From positions 3,968,001 through 4,032,000 of the forward strand of contig NZ_CP108549.1 in NCBI RefSeq assembly GCF_036010325.1: a stretch of DNA of 64,000 nucleotides. The letters run 5' to 3'. Positions 44,101 to 53,831 of this stretch are shown in pieces. This stretch comes from Streptomyces sp. NBC_01210. GTDB lineage: Bacteria > Actinomycetota > Actinomycetes > Streptomycetales > Streptomycetaceae. Position 1 is the first letter of the stretch. Each line of letters begins with the position of its first letter. The notes beneath the pieces were generated by a model, which was not told the origin of the DNA, ran no database searches, and saw only the letters and a list, made by a program, of their open reading frames with translations. A program made the position numbers and the translations under genes.

Positions 44101-45618
44101 TCAGTGCGCGACGACGGGAACCTTGATCTCGTCCTCGACACCGTCACCCGAGGCCGCGGTGACCGAACCGGCCCCCGGACGCCCGGTGTTGATCAGCGTG
44201 AGGGCGATCGCGGCGGCGGTGGCGAGGATGCCGACCGCCCACCAGATGGCGCTCGAGTAGCCGTGCACCATGGCCTGCGCCTGCAGCAGCTGCCGGTTGG
44301 TGGCGCCCGCCGCGTGCGAGGTGATGTACGCGGTCGTGGCCGAGGCGGCGATGGTGTTCAGCAGCGCCGTACCGATGGCACCGCCGACCTGCTGCGAGGT
44401 GTTGACCATGGCGGACGCCACACCGGCGTCCTCCGGACGCACCCCGTGCGTGGCCAGCGACATGGCCGGCATGAAGGCCGTACCCATGCCCAGACCCAGC
44501 AGCAGCTGCGCGGGCAGGATCAGACCGGCGTAGGAGGAATCGACGTCCAGCTGCGTCAGCATCAGCATGCCGACTCCGGCGACCAGGAAGCCCGGGCCCA
44601 TCAGCAGCCGCGGCGCGACCCGGGTCATCAGCCGGGCACCGATCTGGGTGGAGCCGGTGATCATGCCCGCGATCATCGGGAGGAAGGCGAAGCCGGTCTT
44701 GACCGGCGAGTAGCCCCTGACGATCTGCAGGTAGTAGGTGAGGAAGAGGAACAGCCCGAACATCGCGATGATCGCGAGGCCCAGCGAGAGGTAGACACCG
44801 CCGCGGTTGCGCTCGGTCAGGACGCGCAGCGGCAGCAGCGGCGACTTGACCTTCGCCTCGGTGAGGACGAACGCGGCGAGCAGCAGGGCGGAGGCGACGA
44901 ACAGACCAACGGTGGTGGTGTCGGACCAGCCGTCGGACTCGGCCCGGGTGAAGCCGTACACCAGCGAGACCAGACCCAGGGTGGACAGGACCACGCCGGG
45001 AATGTCGAGCGTCGAGCGGTTACGGCCGCCGGCCGGCTCACGGATCACGAAGTACGCGCCGGCGGCGGCGACGATCGCGAAGGGGATGTTGACGAAGAAC
45101 GTCCAGCGCCAGTTGAGGTACTCGGTCAGCACGCCGCCGAGGATCAGACCCACGGCGCCACCGCCACCGGCGATCGCACCGTAGATACCGAAGGCCTTGG
45201 CGCGCTCCTTGGCGTCGGTGAACATCACCGCGAGCAGCGAGAGCGCGGCGGGCGCGAGCAACGCGCCGAACGCACCCTGCAGTGCGCGGGAGCCGAGCAG
45301 CATCGCCTCGCCGGTCGCCGCGCCGCCGAGCGCGGAGGCGCCCGCGAAGCCGAGCAGACCGACGACGAAGGCGCGCTTACGGCCCCACAGGTCGGCGATC
45401 CGGCCGCCGAAGAGCAGGAGTCCGCCGAAGGCGAGCGCATAAGCGGTGATGACCCACTGCTTGTTGGCCTCCGAAATTCCCAGATCGTGCTGGGCGTGCG
45501 GGAGCGCGATGTTCACGATCGTCGCGTCGAGCACCACCATCAGCTGGGCCAGGGCTATGAAGACCAGGGCTTTCCAGCGACTCGGGTCCGGAAGTGAGAT
45601 GTCGGCTGTTTTTGGCAT
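44101..45618 (-). CDS. DHA2-family drug exporter with 14 membrane spans
   Basis: 505 residues; ATG 45618 is preferred to GTG 45630 since AGGTGG sits 8 bases before the ATG. LAQLMVVLDATIVNIALPHAQHDLG, LLFGGRIADLWGRKRAFVVG (motif A) and GGAVGLILGGVLTEYLNWRW (motif C) are diagnostic. The TetR gene ends 110 bases upstream on the same strand, so the exporter is probably under that repressor. Confidence 0.9.
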   Translation of the reverse strand: MPKTADISLPDPSRWKALVFIALAQLMVVLDATIVNIALPHAQHDLGISEANKQWVITAYALAFGGLLLFGGRIADLWGRKRAFVVGLLGFAGASALGGAATGEAMLLGSRALQGAFGALLAPAALSLLAVMFTDAKERAKAFGIYGAIAGGGGAVGLILGGVLTEYLNWRWTFFVNIPFAIVAAAGAYFVIREPAGGRNRSTLDIPGVVLSTLGLVSLVYGFTRAESDGWSDTTTVGLFVASALLLAAFVLTEAKVKSPLLPLRVLTERNRGGVYLSLGLAIIAMFGLFLFLTYYLQIVRGYSPVKTGFAFLPMIAGMITGSTQIGARLMTRVAPRLLMGPGFLVAGVGMLMLTQLDVDSSYAGLILPAQLLLGLGMGTAFMPAMSLATHGVRPEDAGVASAMVNTSQQVGGAIGTALLNTIAASATTAYITSHAAGATNRQLLQAQAMVHGYSSAIWWAVGILATAAAIALTLINTGRPGAGSVTAASGDGVEDEIKVPVVAH

Positions 45619-45728
45619 GCGAGAAGCCACCTAAGGATGCGAAGAGGTCATAACGGGACGTGGTCAAGAAGTCGTAGGGGGGACTGGCGGAGCCGCCCGA
45701 AGTAATCGGAAGTGACGGATCTACTGCT

Positions 45729-46379
45729 TCACGGGGTGCTCCGCAGGTCCTCCAAAGTCGCGGCCGCGCCCGGCAGTTCGGAGCGCGCGGGCGCTTCCAG
45801 ACCGTCCAGGAACAGCTGCAGATGACGGTGTACGAACCGGTCCATGTTCGGGCACACGGTGCCCGGCAGCGGCCGGGTGAGCTGGGAGAGCGCGACGAGC
45901 AGATCTCCGACGGCGACGTCGGTACGCAGACGGCCCGCCTTGTGCGCGCGTTCGAAGAGGCCGTCGACTGCCTCTTCCAGGCGTTCCTGCTCATGGGTCA
46001 GGTCGGGAAAGTGCCGTTCGAAGGTGCCGGTCAGCAGCGGGCACAGGGCCCCGATCCGTTCGTCCGCGGCCGCGTGGGCGAAGCGGCGAAGCGCCGCGAA
46101 GGTGTCCGCCTCCTCGGCGGCCGCCTCCTGCGCCCGTTCCGTGGTGCGGGCGAGAACGAAGAGGACGACCTCATGGATGAGGGCGTCGCGGTCGGCGAAG
46201 TGCCGGTAGAGCGTGGCGTTTCCGACACCGGCCCGGCGGGCGATCTCGTCGAGCGGGACCTCGGGTCCGAACTCGACGAACATCTCGCGGGCGGCCGTCA
46301 CGATCCGCTCCCGGTTCCGCAGGGCGTCTGCCCGCGGCCGTGGGGAGCGGCGCGCTTCGGTGTCGGCGGCGGGGCTCAC
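45729..46379 (-). CDS. TetR-family repressor
   Basis: 216 residues from GTG 46379 with GAGGAAG upstream; longer frames to 46529 have no family character. ALRNRERIVTAAREMFVEFG and DEIARRAGVGNATLYRHFADRDALI are the TetR HTH (about 21-70); the rest is helical and ligand-binding. It precedes a DHA2 exporter and likely controls it and itself. The 332 bases in front hold GCCTG(T/C)CCGG repeats near 46430 and an AACGGGGA...TCCCCGGTT inverted repeat near 46537, a possible operator. Confidence 0.88.
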   Translation of the reverse strand: MSPAADTEARRSPRPRADALRNRERIVTAAREMFVEFGPEVPLDEIARRAGVGNATLYRHFADRDALIHEVVLFVLARTTERAQEAAAEEADTFAALRRFAHAAADERIGALCPLLTGTFERHFPDLTHEQERLEEAVDGLFERAHKAGRLRTDVAVGDLLVALSQLTRPLPGTVCPNMDRFVHRHLQLFLDGLEAPARSELPGAAATLEDLRSTP

Positions 46380-46711
46380 GGCTCCACTTCCTCTCTGTCC
46401 GGCTCTCTCATCCGGTCTGTCTCCGGCCCGGCCTGTCCGGCCTGCCCGGCCTGTCCGGCTCGTATCGCTCCCGATTCGCTCTCGTATCGCTACGCAAGCG
46501 GGGACCGCTTCCCCGTTTCGCGGGGACACGAGTTCAAACGGGGAAACCCTCCCCGGTTATTTCCTGCATCCAATGTGACCTGCGTCACGCATTAGCCGCG
46601 GGAAATACCCACGATCGGCTCACCCCGCGCGCGGCCCGCCACCACCCGTCACAGGCTGATCGCACAGCGCAGCGAGGGCCGGCCTGCTGCCGCGGACCCC
46701 GAGGCGATTGC

Positions 46712-47995
46712 ATGGAGCAGACGCGCCACCGGATACGCAGAGCCGGCAGGCACCGGCGCCTCAGCGCGCTCGCCCTCCTCGCCTCACTCGCGCTCGCCGC
46801 CCTCACCACGGCGAGCGCCACGCTCCCCGCCCCCACGCGGGCGTCCGCGGGACCCGTGGCCGCCCAGGAGCGGGGGCTCGGCCCGTGCCGGATCGCATCC
46901 ACCATCGGCGTGCAGATGTCGGAGGGAATGCCGACCCCGCCCGGATATTCGCGCTCCACCGGCGAGGTCCGCGCCCTCAACCTGATGATCGACTTCCCGG
47001 ACGCACCGGGCCCGGGGCCGGCACTCGACCGGCTCGCGGAGTTCTTCCCGCAGACTTCGGAGTGGTTCAAGACCAGTTCGTACGGACGGCTCAGCTACCG
47101 CCCGGACGCCCCGGTCACCGACTGGCTGCGGATGCCGATGCCGTTCGCGGCGTACGGGATAGAGCGCGGCTCACCCTACGAGCCCGGCTACCGCAAGCTC
47201 GTCCAGGACATCGTGGCCGCCGCCGACCCGAAGGTGGACTTCAGCACATACGACCTGGTCAACATCCTGGTCACACCCAATGCCGGCCCCTCGGCGCTGG
47301 ACACCGTGCTCTCCGTGACGTTCTCGGGCAACGACGACGCCCCGCTCGCGGACGGCGTGCCGCTGGCCAACACGTCCTTCGTCTACAGCCGCCAGGACGA
47401 CGGCTCGGGGTCGTACGACGAGACGGGCTTTCGCGTACTGCCCCATGAGAACGGCCATGTATTCGGCCTGCCCGACCTCTACACCACCGAGGGCGGCGGC
47501 GCGGTCGGCCACTGGGACATCATGTCCGAGGACTGGGGCGCCAACAACGACCTGCTGGGCTGGCACAAGTGGAAGCTCGGCTGGCTGGACGCCGACCAGA
47601 TCAGCTGCGCGTCCGCGCCCGGCACCACCGAGTACTCGCTGACCCCGCTGGCCACCTCGGGCGGCGCCAAGATGGCGATCGTTCCGGTGACCGAGGACTC
47701 CGGGTACGCGGTGGAAGTACGCACCAGGGCGGGCAACGACGAGGCCGTGTGCGAACCGGGCGTACTGATCTACCACGTGCAGTCCGACGTGGACACCGGA
47801 CAGGGACCGGTGTCGGTCTCGGACAGCAAACGCAACAGCGGCGGCTGCACCCGGCGGCCCAATGTGCACGCGGAGCTGTCCGACGCGGCGTACGGGCCCG
47901 GCCAGACCTTCACCGACGCCCGGAACAGGATCCGTATATCGGTGACCCGCGAGGAACCGGGCGGCAGCTACCGGGTGCGCATCACGCGTTCCTGA
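46712..47995 (+). CDS. Secreted M6-family metalloprotease
   Basis: 427 residues from ATG 46712. Basic start then signal region (18-45). The zinc site is HENGHVFGLPDLY (His245, Glu246, His249, with the GLPD turn typical of M6), followed by HWDIMSEDWGA, the Met-turn equivalent. Related to immune inhibitor A-like peptidases but shorter and without PKD or VEG domains. Its 3' end overlaps the convergent acyl-CoA synthetase by 14 bases. Confidence 0.88.
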   Translation: MEQTRHRIRRAGRHRRLSALALLASLALAALTTASATLPAPTRASAGPVAAQERGLGPCRIASTIGVQMSEGMPTPPGYSRSTGEVRALNLMIDFPDAPGPGPALDRLAEFFPQTSEWFKTSSYGRLSYRPDAPVTDWLRMPMPFAAYGIERGSPYEPGYRKLVQDIVAAADPKVDFSTYDLVNILVTPNAGPSALDTVLSVTFSGNDDAPLADGVPLANTSFVYSRQDDGSGSYDETGFRVLPHENGHVFGLPDLYTTEGGGAVGHWDIMSEDWGANNDLLGWHKWKLGWLDADQISCASAPGTTEYSLTPLATSGGAKMAIVPVTEDSGYAVEVRTRAGNDEAVCEPGVLIYHVQSDVDTGQGPVSVSDSKRNSGGCTRRPNVHAELSDAAYGPGQTFTDARNRIRISVTREEPGGSYRVRITRS

Positions 47996-49730
47996 CCGAC
48001 CGGTCCTGCGACAGCTGCTCCTGGACCGGCCCGCGGAGCTCCCGCTTGAGGATCTTCCCGGTGGGATTACGGGGTATCGGCTCGTCCCGCAGCAGGACAT
48101 GCGCCGGCACCTTGAAGGCCGCGAGGGACCTGCCGACATGCGCCCGCAGCTCGTCCACGGCGACGGTGGCCCCGGCGCGCAACTGCACCACGGCCGCGAC
48201 CTCCTCCCCCAGCACCGGGTGCGGTACGCCCAGCACAGCGGCGTCGGCCACCTCCGGGTGATCGTGCAGGACCGCCTCGACCTCGACGCAGTACACGTTC
48301 TCTCCGCCGCGGATGACCATGTCCTTGAGCCGGTCGACGACGCTGACCCGACCCTCCCGCACGGTCGCGAGATCGCCGGTCCTGAACCAGCCGTCGTGGA
48401 ACGCGGCGGCGGTGGCGGCCGGATCGTTCCAGTAACCGCGCACGAGGGACTGCCCGCGCAGCCACAGCTCACCGACCTCGCCCTCGGGCAGCGGCTCGCC
48501 GGTGGGCCCGGCGATCCGCACCTCGGTCGCGGACGACGGCCGCCCCACACTGGCCGGGTTCTCCCGGTAGCCGGCGCCGAAGTTGGCGAGCACGCCACCG
48601 CTGGTCTCGGTCAGCCCGTAGCCGTTGCGCGGCTCGATCCGCTGTCCGTACCGGGCCGTCAGCCGCGCCACGAGATCGGGCGGCGCGGCGGCCCCGCCGG
48701 TGCTGAGGTGCGAGAGCGTCGCCAGCTCCGACCCGGCCCGCTCGGCCGCGTCGAGCAACTGCAGCGCGGTGGTCGGCACGCCCGCGTAGTACGTGATGCG
48801 GTGCCGCTCGATGAGCTCGAGGGCCTGCTCGGCGTCCCACTTCCGCATCAGTACGAGCGTTCCGCCGGCCGCCATCGTCGAGTACAGCGTGGTGAACGCG
48901 GCCACATGGAAGAACGGGAACGTCAGCAGGACGACGGGCGCGGGCCCCTGCCCCGGCATCACTCCGCGCGCGAGCGCGGAAGCGGCCGCGTGGAACCGCG
49001 GATTGAGTGCTGCCCCGGCCTGCGCGAGCTGTGTGGCGACAGCGCCCTTGGGCCGCCCGGTGGTCCCTGAGGTGTAGATGATGGTGGCGTCGTCCTCGGC
49101 CCGGACCTCGACGGCGGGCGGCGCGGCGAGCGGATCCGGGCGCTCGAGGTCCTCGTACAGCTCGACTCCTTCGGTCGGCTCGACTCCTTCCGTCGGCTCG
49201 CCCTCCTGGTGGAAGACGACGGCCCGGACACCGGCCCGCTTGCGCCAGGCCTCGACCCGCGGCAGCCGCTCCCCGTCGACGAGGAGCACGCGCGGCGAGC
49301 AGTGGTCGAGGGCGTACGTGAACTCGTCCTCGGTCCACCAGGCGTTGAGCGGCACGGCGACCAGCCCGGCCAGCTGTGCGGCCCAGAACGCGATCTGCCA
49401 CTCGGGGTGATTGCGCATCGCGACGACCGCCCGGTCGCCGGGCCGCAGCCCGTACTCCTCGACGAACCGCCGCGCGAGCGCGGAGGCGGCGGCGAAGAAC
49501 TCCCGGTAGGTGTACGACCCGGTGGCGGCAATGAGGAACGGCCGGTCGCCGAACGCCCAGGTGGCCTCGACGAACTCCCGCAGGGTGCGCGGCCCGTCCG
49601 CGTACAGCAGTCCACCGTCCTCGCCGCGGACGACGGCGAAGGGGGCCCCGGGGGCGACAAGCGCTTCGGGAGCATGCGCCGGGGCGGGCGCGGGGGCGGA
49701 CGGATCGGGGTGCGGGTGGGGGTGCGGCAC
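47982..49730 (-). CDS. Acyl-CoA synthetase (ANL superfamily)
   Basis: 582 residues. P-loop like IIYTSGTTGRPKGA (217-230), NGYGLTETSGG, WFRTGDLATV and DRLKDMVIRGGENVY are the A3, A5, A7 and A8 motifs; PRNPTGKILKRELR carries the catalytic Lys. A fatty-acid or aryl-acid CoA ligase. The N-terminus is an odd His/Pro/Ala stretch (1-24). A 6-residue unit EPTEGV is doubled at 179-190, a recent in-frame duplication. Preceded by a 293-base gap with nothing recognisable. Confidence 0.9.
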   Translation of the reverse strand: MPHPHPHPDPSAPAPAPAHAPEALVAPGAPFAVVRGEDGGLLYADGPRTLREFVEATWAFGDRPFLIAATGSYTYREFFAAASALARRFVEEYGLRPGDRAVVAMRNHPEWQIAFWAAQLAGLVAVPLNAWWTEDEFTYALDHCSPRVLLVDGERLPRVEAWRKRAGVRAVVFHQEGEPTEGVEPTEGVELYEDLERPDPLAAPPAVEVRAEDDATIIYTSGTTGRPKGAVATQLAQAGAALNPRFHAAASALARGVMPGQGPAPVVLLTFPFFHVAAFTTLYSTMAAGGTLVLMRKWDAEQALELIERHRITYYAGVPTTALQLLDAAERAGSELATLSHLSTGGAAAPPDLVARLTARYGQRIEPRNGYGLTETSGGVLANFGAGYRENPASVGRPSSATEVRIAGPTGEPLPEGEVGELWLRGQSLVRGYWNDPAATAAAFHDGWFRTGDLATVREGRVSVVDRLKDMVIRGGENVYCVEVEAVLHDHPEVADAAVLGVPHPVLGEEVAAVVQLRAGATVAVDELRAHVGRSLAAFKVPAHVLLRDEPIPRNPTGKILKRELRGPVQEQLSQDRSVRNA

Positions 49731-50023
49731 GGACGACCCTCTCTAAGCGCTTGCTCAGTACGCTGGCGTACGCTATGCCCGCACCCGGGCACCGTCAAGG
49801 TGGGTGTACCGCCCACCGAGACCTGATCGCCACTGTGTGCCGACCGCCTGCCACAGAGGCTGGCGGCAGGCCCGGACGGCGGGATGCCTGCTGCGGCCAC
49901 CCGCTACACTGTCGGCGGTGGAGCAGCCCTCACCGGCCGCACCACCACAACACTGTCGGGACCCCAACTGGCTGAATCCGTCCACCTTCGGGCGAATTCT
50001 AGACACGTTTCCGCCAGATCCCG

Positions 50024-50099
50024 GCCTCCGTAGCTCAGGGGATAGAGCACCGCTCTCCTAAAGCGGGTGTCGCAGGTTCGAATCCTGCCGGGGGCACCA
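50024..50099 (+). tRNA. tRNA-Arg (anticodon CCT)
   Basis: Cloverleaf with acceptor GCCTCCG/CGGGGGC, D stem GCTC/GAGC, anticodon stem CCGCT/AGCGG around loop CTCCTAA (anticodon CCU, codon AGG), T arm GCAGG-TTCGAAT-CCTGC, discriminator A and an encoded CCA. The 3' part is repeated at 55049-55075. Confidence 0.95.
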
Positions 50100-50102
50100 G
50101 GC

Positions 50103-50137
50103 AAAAGGCCCCGGACCGATCATGGTCCGGGGCCTTT
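50103..50137 (+). terminator. tRNA-Arg terminator
   Basis: AAAAGGCCCCGGACC, loop GATCAT, GGTCCGGGGCCTTT, directly after the tRNA. The following 50140-50399 shows no gene. Confidence 0.88.
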
Positions 50138-50399
50138 GACGTCCAGTTTTGACATCAACGAGGACGGTCCGCGCATGTCGATTCAATCGTTTGTGCGAAC
50201 GCGTCACGATCTCAGGTAACGCCGCAGTCAAGCTGTGCGCATGGATGCCCAACCGCCACTACCGTGCTGATGACTCACGGATCTCCACGCAGCGACGGGG
50301 GATCGAATGATCGAATTGGCGATTATTCTGCTCGGATGGTCACAGAGAGTCGCTAGTCTGCTACTGTAGATACGCGCAGCACGGACTAAGGGGGTCCAT

Positions 50400-51092
50400 A
50401 TGCATTGGACGGATGTGCGCGCAGGGGCACTCAGCGTCTTAGATCCGACAGGCAGGGTTTTTCCTGCGCAGAGTGATGGACCACCGGGCGCTGCCAGTAC
50501 ATTGCAACGCCTTGAGCAGCTGACGAAGACGATAGAGCGATCGAAACAAACTCCTCACACTCCGCGAGGACCCGCCCGTACTGTTGAATTCAGGACGAAA
50601 TTGTCCACTCTACGCTTCGTCGCCGTGGCGGGAAGTTTCACCTCCGCTGGATTGTCTGCTGTGTTGGCAATCGTTTCGCTGTCGTCCAACACGTTCTGGC
50701 CCGTAGTTATCATCTGCAGCCTCTCAGTCACCGTATTGCTGACCATTGCTGTATTCTTTCTCGCCCTGAAGTGCTCCCTGTTATACCGCAAGCGACAGGC
50801 GCATGCTTCGTATGTACGCGAACTTCGGGCGATAGCGGCAGCTCAAGTACTCCGACTGGACACGGCTCAACTGATGCGTGAAAGCGCTGATGACCCTGAG
50901 CTTGCTCGTGCATTCCTCATGCAAATCCTTGCCGAGTACGAGCAAGTCGCAGAAGGGCCTCGGAGGGAAACGGATGAGGGCGATAGGAGCTCTTCCACAG
51001 TACGTCAGCTGATGAATTGCGCAGGTTCCACCCATCCAGTTATTCAGACGTTGAATCTGATTGCGTCAGATTTCCGGGAGAGAAGCGCTTGA
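50400..51092 (+). CDS. Two-helix membrane protein in tRNA-Arg island, unknown
   Basis: 230 residues from ATG 50400 after GGGGGT. Cytoplasmic-looking N-terminus (1-70), two close hydrophobic spans (about 71-92 and 97-123), then YRKRQAHASYVRELRAIAAAQVL and an acidic helical tail. The 2TM-plus-helical-tail shape is reminiscent of SLATT-type effectors, but I cannot confirm this. Base composition is clearly lower in G+C than the core. Its TGA overlaps the next start (TTGA), so the two proteins are made together. Confidence 0.65.
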   Translation: MHWTDVRAGALSVLDPTGRVFPAQSDGPPGAASTLQRLEQLTKTIERSKQTPHTPRGPARTVEFRTKLSTLRFVAVAGSFTSAGLSAVLAIVSLSSNTFWPVVIICSLSVTVLLTIAVFFLALKCSLLYRKRQAHASYVRELRAIAAAQVLRLDTAQLMRESADDPELARAFLMQILAEYEQVAEGPRRETDEGDRSSSTVRQLMNCAGSTHPVIQTLNLIASDFRERSA

Positions 51093-51547
51093 CGTCCCGC
51101 GAGGCTAGCAGTGGCCAGACAGAGGCTCTTATCGGTCAATTGATCGAGCTTGCAAAGCATTTGGAAGTTGTGAACGGGAAGGACTTGCGGCGAGCCCTAC
51201 AACCCCTGACCGCTGACACTAGGGTCAAGCGATTTGAGATAGCCATGCGAATCCTAGGGAATTTCATAGGGCAGCTATTCGGCGCGGCACTAGTATCTGG
51301 CTTTCTCTGGTTGGCCTACCAAATGATCCTCAGAGGTGAGTCAGGTTTCGCTGTCTTGCTCACCGGGCTGCCAGCCAGCTCCATGGCGGCAATTTTCGTG
51401 GTTCGCAAGATGCCAGACGTGAAGGCTCTGGGGACGCTCGCACGGCAAGTCCAAGTCATGTCGTCCAGCGCGCCTCAAGTACCGCCACAAGCAGGGGCCC
51501 CTGCTCCTGACCCTGCACAACCATCGGGCGGCGGGGCAGGAGTGTAG
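51089..51547 (+). CDS. Partner membrane protein in tRNA-Arg island, unknown
   Basis: 152 residues from TTG 51089, coupled to the upstream gene by TTGA and with GGGAGA 7 bases ahead. A helical N-terminal part (TEALIGQLIELAKHLEVVNGK), two membrane spans (about 63-82 and 89-105) and a Pro/Ala/Gln tail. The compact 2TM region before the tail is vaguely like DUF2335, but this is not secure. The 313 bases after it (51548-51860) contain nothing I can support. Confidence 0.6.
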   Translation: MTSREASSGQTEALIGQLIELAKHLEVVNGKDLRRALQPLTADTRVKRFEIAMRILGNFIGQLFGAALVSGFLWLAYQMILRGESGFAVLLTGLPASSMAAIFVVRKMPDVKALGTLARQVQVMSSSAPQVPPQAGAPAPDPAQPSGGGAGV

Positions 51548-51860
51548 GTGCGGATCAGGTGGTCCCTCTTAGAGGAAGCAGCAAGAGGAGCGCCTAGCGG
51601 TCCTGGCGCCCAGATACAGAGTGCTTCTTCTCCACACCTGTGATGTGAAAAGGCATCTTGGCCAGCTCGGTAGGCCCTGCGCTCAGGGCTGCCTCAAAGA
51701 GATGAGGCGGATGCGATTCCTCAGGCCGGCCGACCATGTCGAGGCATGCACCCTGTGCCGCCCGGATCGAGAGCTTGGGGTGCTATAACCGACAGGCCGT
51801 CGCAGCATGGAGGCCATCCGCCCCGTGAACCTCAGCACCAGGATGCCGTGAGGCGCGGCC

Positions 51861-52397
51861 TCAGTCCCTACCAGGCTCTGCCGGCCCGAGTTCGTTGTGC
51901 TCATCAAGGCTCCACCGCACGCCCGCCGAGTCTGTGAACAGCACACGGACGTCTGCATGCCTGGTCCGATCGAAGGCAGCAAGACTGCCGGGTGGGACAT
52001 CAACCGGAACGGGCCAATCGGGCACGGCCCTGATGGCCATCCCGAGGTTGCTCGCGGCATCCGCGATCCTGGCCACGTTGGTACCCCCTGCTTCCCTGGA
52101 GTCGACGAAGCACGTGACATCTCGAATCGCAGCGGGACTCTCGTTGTAGACCAGGACAAGGTCCGCGATGCTCTGAAGACGCACCGCCCGCGCCTGCCCT
52201 TCCCTGCGCTCGGCAGCTATTGCTTCCAGCTCCCGGCGTTCCAACGTCAGGTTGGCACTCTGCGCGGCAATAAACTGCCGCTGCTCGTCGATCTGCTTCC
52301 GCTGACTCCGCAACATGCCCCGTGTGTAGTACGCCGCCAAGGCAGCGAAGACGCCAGCGAACCAGGTCGGGGCGTCGCCCCAGTCGATCCCACCCAT
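51861..52397 (-). CDS. Membrane-anchored coiled-coil protein, unknown
   Basis: 178 residues from ATG 52397 (MGGIDWGDAPTWFAGVFAAL). One N-terminal membrane span (about 8-25), then a coiled coil (RSQRKQIDEQRQFIAAQSAN to about 75), and a small globular domain with DVTCFVDSREAGG and VRVLFTDSAGVRWSLDEHNEL. This is a common Streptomyces hypothetical of single-span type; no function known. Confidence 0.7.
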   Translation of the reverse strand: MGGIDWGDAPTWFAGVFAALAAYYTRGMLRSQRKQIDEQRQFIAAQSANLTLERRELEAIAAERREGQARAVRLQSIADLVLVYNESPAAIRDVTCFVDSREAGGTNVARIADAASNLGMAIRAVPDWPVPVDVPPGSLAAFDRTRHADVRVLFTDSAGVRWSLDEHNELGPAEPGRD

Positions 52398-52561
52398 GGC
52401 GTGAAGGTACTCACCAGTGGCGGGGCCCGTCCCCCAATCCGTAGGCGCATGCTTTGCCGGAGGCGAAGACCGCGCACGGCGCGGACACGGGACGGGTCGA
52501 CCTGAGGCACCTTCAGAGCTCGCTGACCAGCTGAAACGCCAACACAGGAGCGGCCGCCGGA

Positions 52562-52681
52562 GCCGTTTGCAGTACAGCAGCGAAGTACAGCAACCACCGC
52601 GACCGCAACTGACCGCTACCGGCCCCAGACAGCCGGCTGACCAGACCGGCAAACCTCAGCGACCGCCCTGCCGGTAGTTCG
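52562..52681 (-). repeat. 119-bp dispersed repeat with integrase-arm motif, copy A
   Basis: About 120 bases nearly identical to 61211-61329 (few substitutions), containing the 23-bp TGCTGTAC-N5-TGCTGTAC motif (52572-52594, inverted) found beside the AICE integrase. No gene lies here; 52398-52898 is otherwise featureless. Confidence 0.75.
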
Positions 52682-52898
52682 CATCGAGAGGGTCAGCCCG
52701 CGCCAGAAGGAGCGGGGAATCGTGGAGAATCCGGGATACTGACGGATCCTCAGACCGACAGCAGCACAAGCACGGATCTCGCAGGTAAGCCAAGACGCGG
52801 CCCTACCTCGCCCACAAAGCAGAATTCCGCGGCTATAGCCCCTCTGTGGCGATCAACCGAGAACCTCTGCTAAACAATTTCGCCGTATGAATAAGGCC

Positions 52899-53831
52899 TC
52901 ACTCTTGATCGATTTGCACGAACCGGTGCGTTGCCTGGTCAACTCTATAGCCTGAATGGTAAGGCCACCCCTTGTTCCACCCTACAGTTTGCAGCGCCTC
53001 TCTCTCACTGGCCGGAATCCGAATTGTCTCGACCTTGCCATTGTAGCTCACTTCGACAAGCAGCCTCCATCGGTAGTCAATTTGACGTTTAGTTCCGGCC
53101 ATGACCTCGAATACGAGAGGTTCACCCTCCTCAGCCCATCGAGACTCGATATCCACAAAGGCCCGATCTGTAGGGTTATTTGATTGGTCGATGCCGACCG
53201 CCTCTTTGTCGCCTGAGTCCAGATCGATGAAGAGGGCATCGACTGGCCCTCCTCCTTCCGTAGGACCGACCAATAACGTACCGAGTGGCGGCTTTTTCTC
53301 CGAAATGACACTTGCCTCGATCCCGGTAATCTGCACCTTCTGACGCCTGTTCCCAGTCAGGGTTACTTTATACCGACCGATTGGAACGCAATTGGATATA
53401 TTCTTCGTGGGCGTTCTGCAATGCATGTTGGTACGGTAACCTCCGATGTCTCGTACTGCTTTCCTGGCTGCTTCAGAATCGCCAGCTGCAACGACCGTAC
53501 GCCCGAAGAAGACACTCTCTGCCGTCGCGAGATCGTCGCGCCTTAGGGTTTTGCGGAAAACCCAAGTCCAGCCGTCCAAGCTGGGATCCCAGACCCTCTC
53601 CACTTTGGCAAGCAGGGCTGGTTTTTGCGTAAATTCTCTGTCTTGGTCTTTTTCCACCGCGCGTTGAGACCGCACCTCTGCGGAGGGTGTATAGAAGTAT
53701 TGGGCCACAACAAATACGACGGGAAGAAGAACAACCGTGCCCACGAGCCACCAGCGCTTTTGCTCCAAGGCTCGCACCTTGGGTCCATGGTTCCTAAGTG
53801 GTGTACGCGGTTCGTTCAACCTGCGGATCAT
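52899..53831 (-). CDS. Single-span membrane protein with large extracellular domain, unknown
   Basis: 310 residues from ATG 53831, with AGGGGGAA before it. Short basic N-terminus, one membrane span (about 27-46, WWLVGTVVLLPVVFVVAQYF), then an exported domain rich in beta segments with one Cys pair (MHCRTPTKNISNCVP) and a final RIPASEREALQTVGW region. Low G+C compared with the core. No family recognised; likely a cell-surface protein of the island. Confidence 0.65.
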   Translation of the reverse strand: MIRRLNEPRTPLRNHGPKVRALEQKRWWLVGTVVLLPVVFVVAQYFYTPSAEVRSQRAVEKDQDREFTQKPALLAKVERVWDPSLDGWTWVFRKTLRRDDLATAESVFFGRTVVAAGDSEAARKAVRDIGGYRTNMHCRTPTKNISNCVPIGRYKVTLTGNRRQKVQITGIEASVISEKKPPLGTLLVGPTEGGGPVDALFIDLDSGDKEAVGIDQSNNPTDRAFVDIESRWAEEGEPLVFEVMAGTKRQIDYRWRLLVEVSYNGKVETIRIPASEREALQTVGWNKGWPYHSGYRVDQATHRFVQIDQE

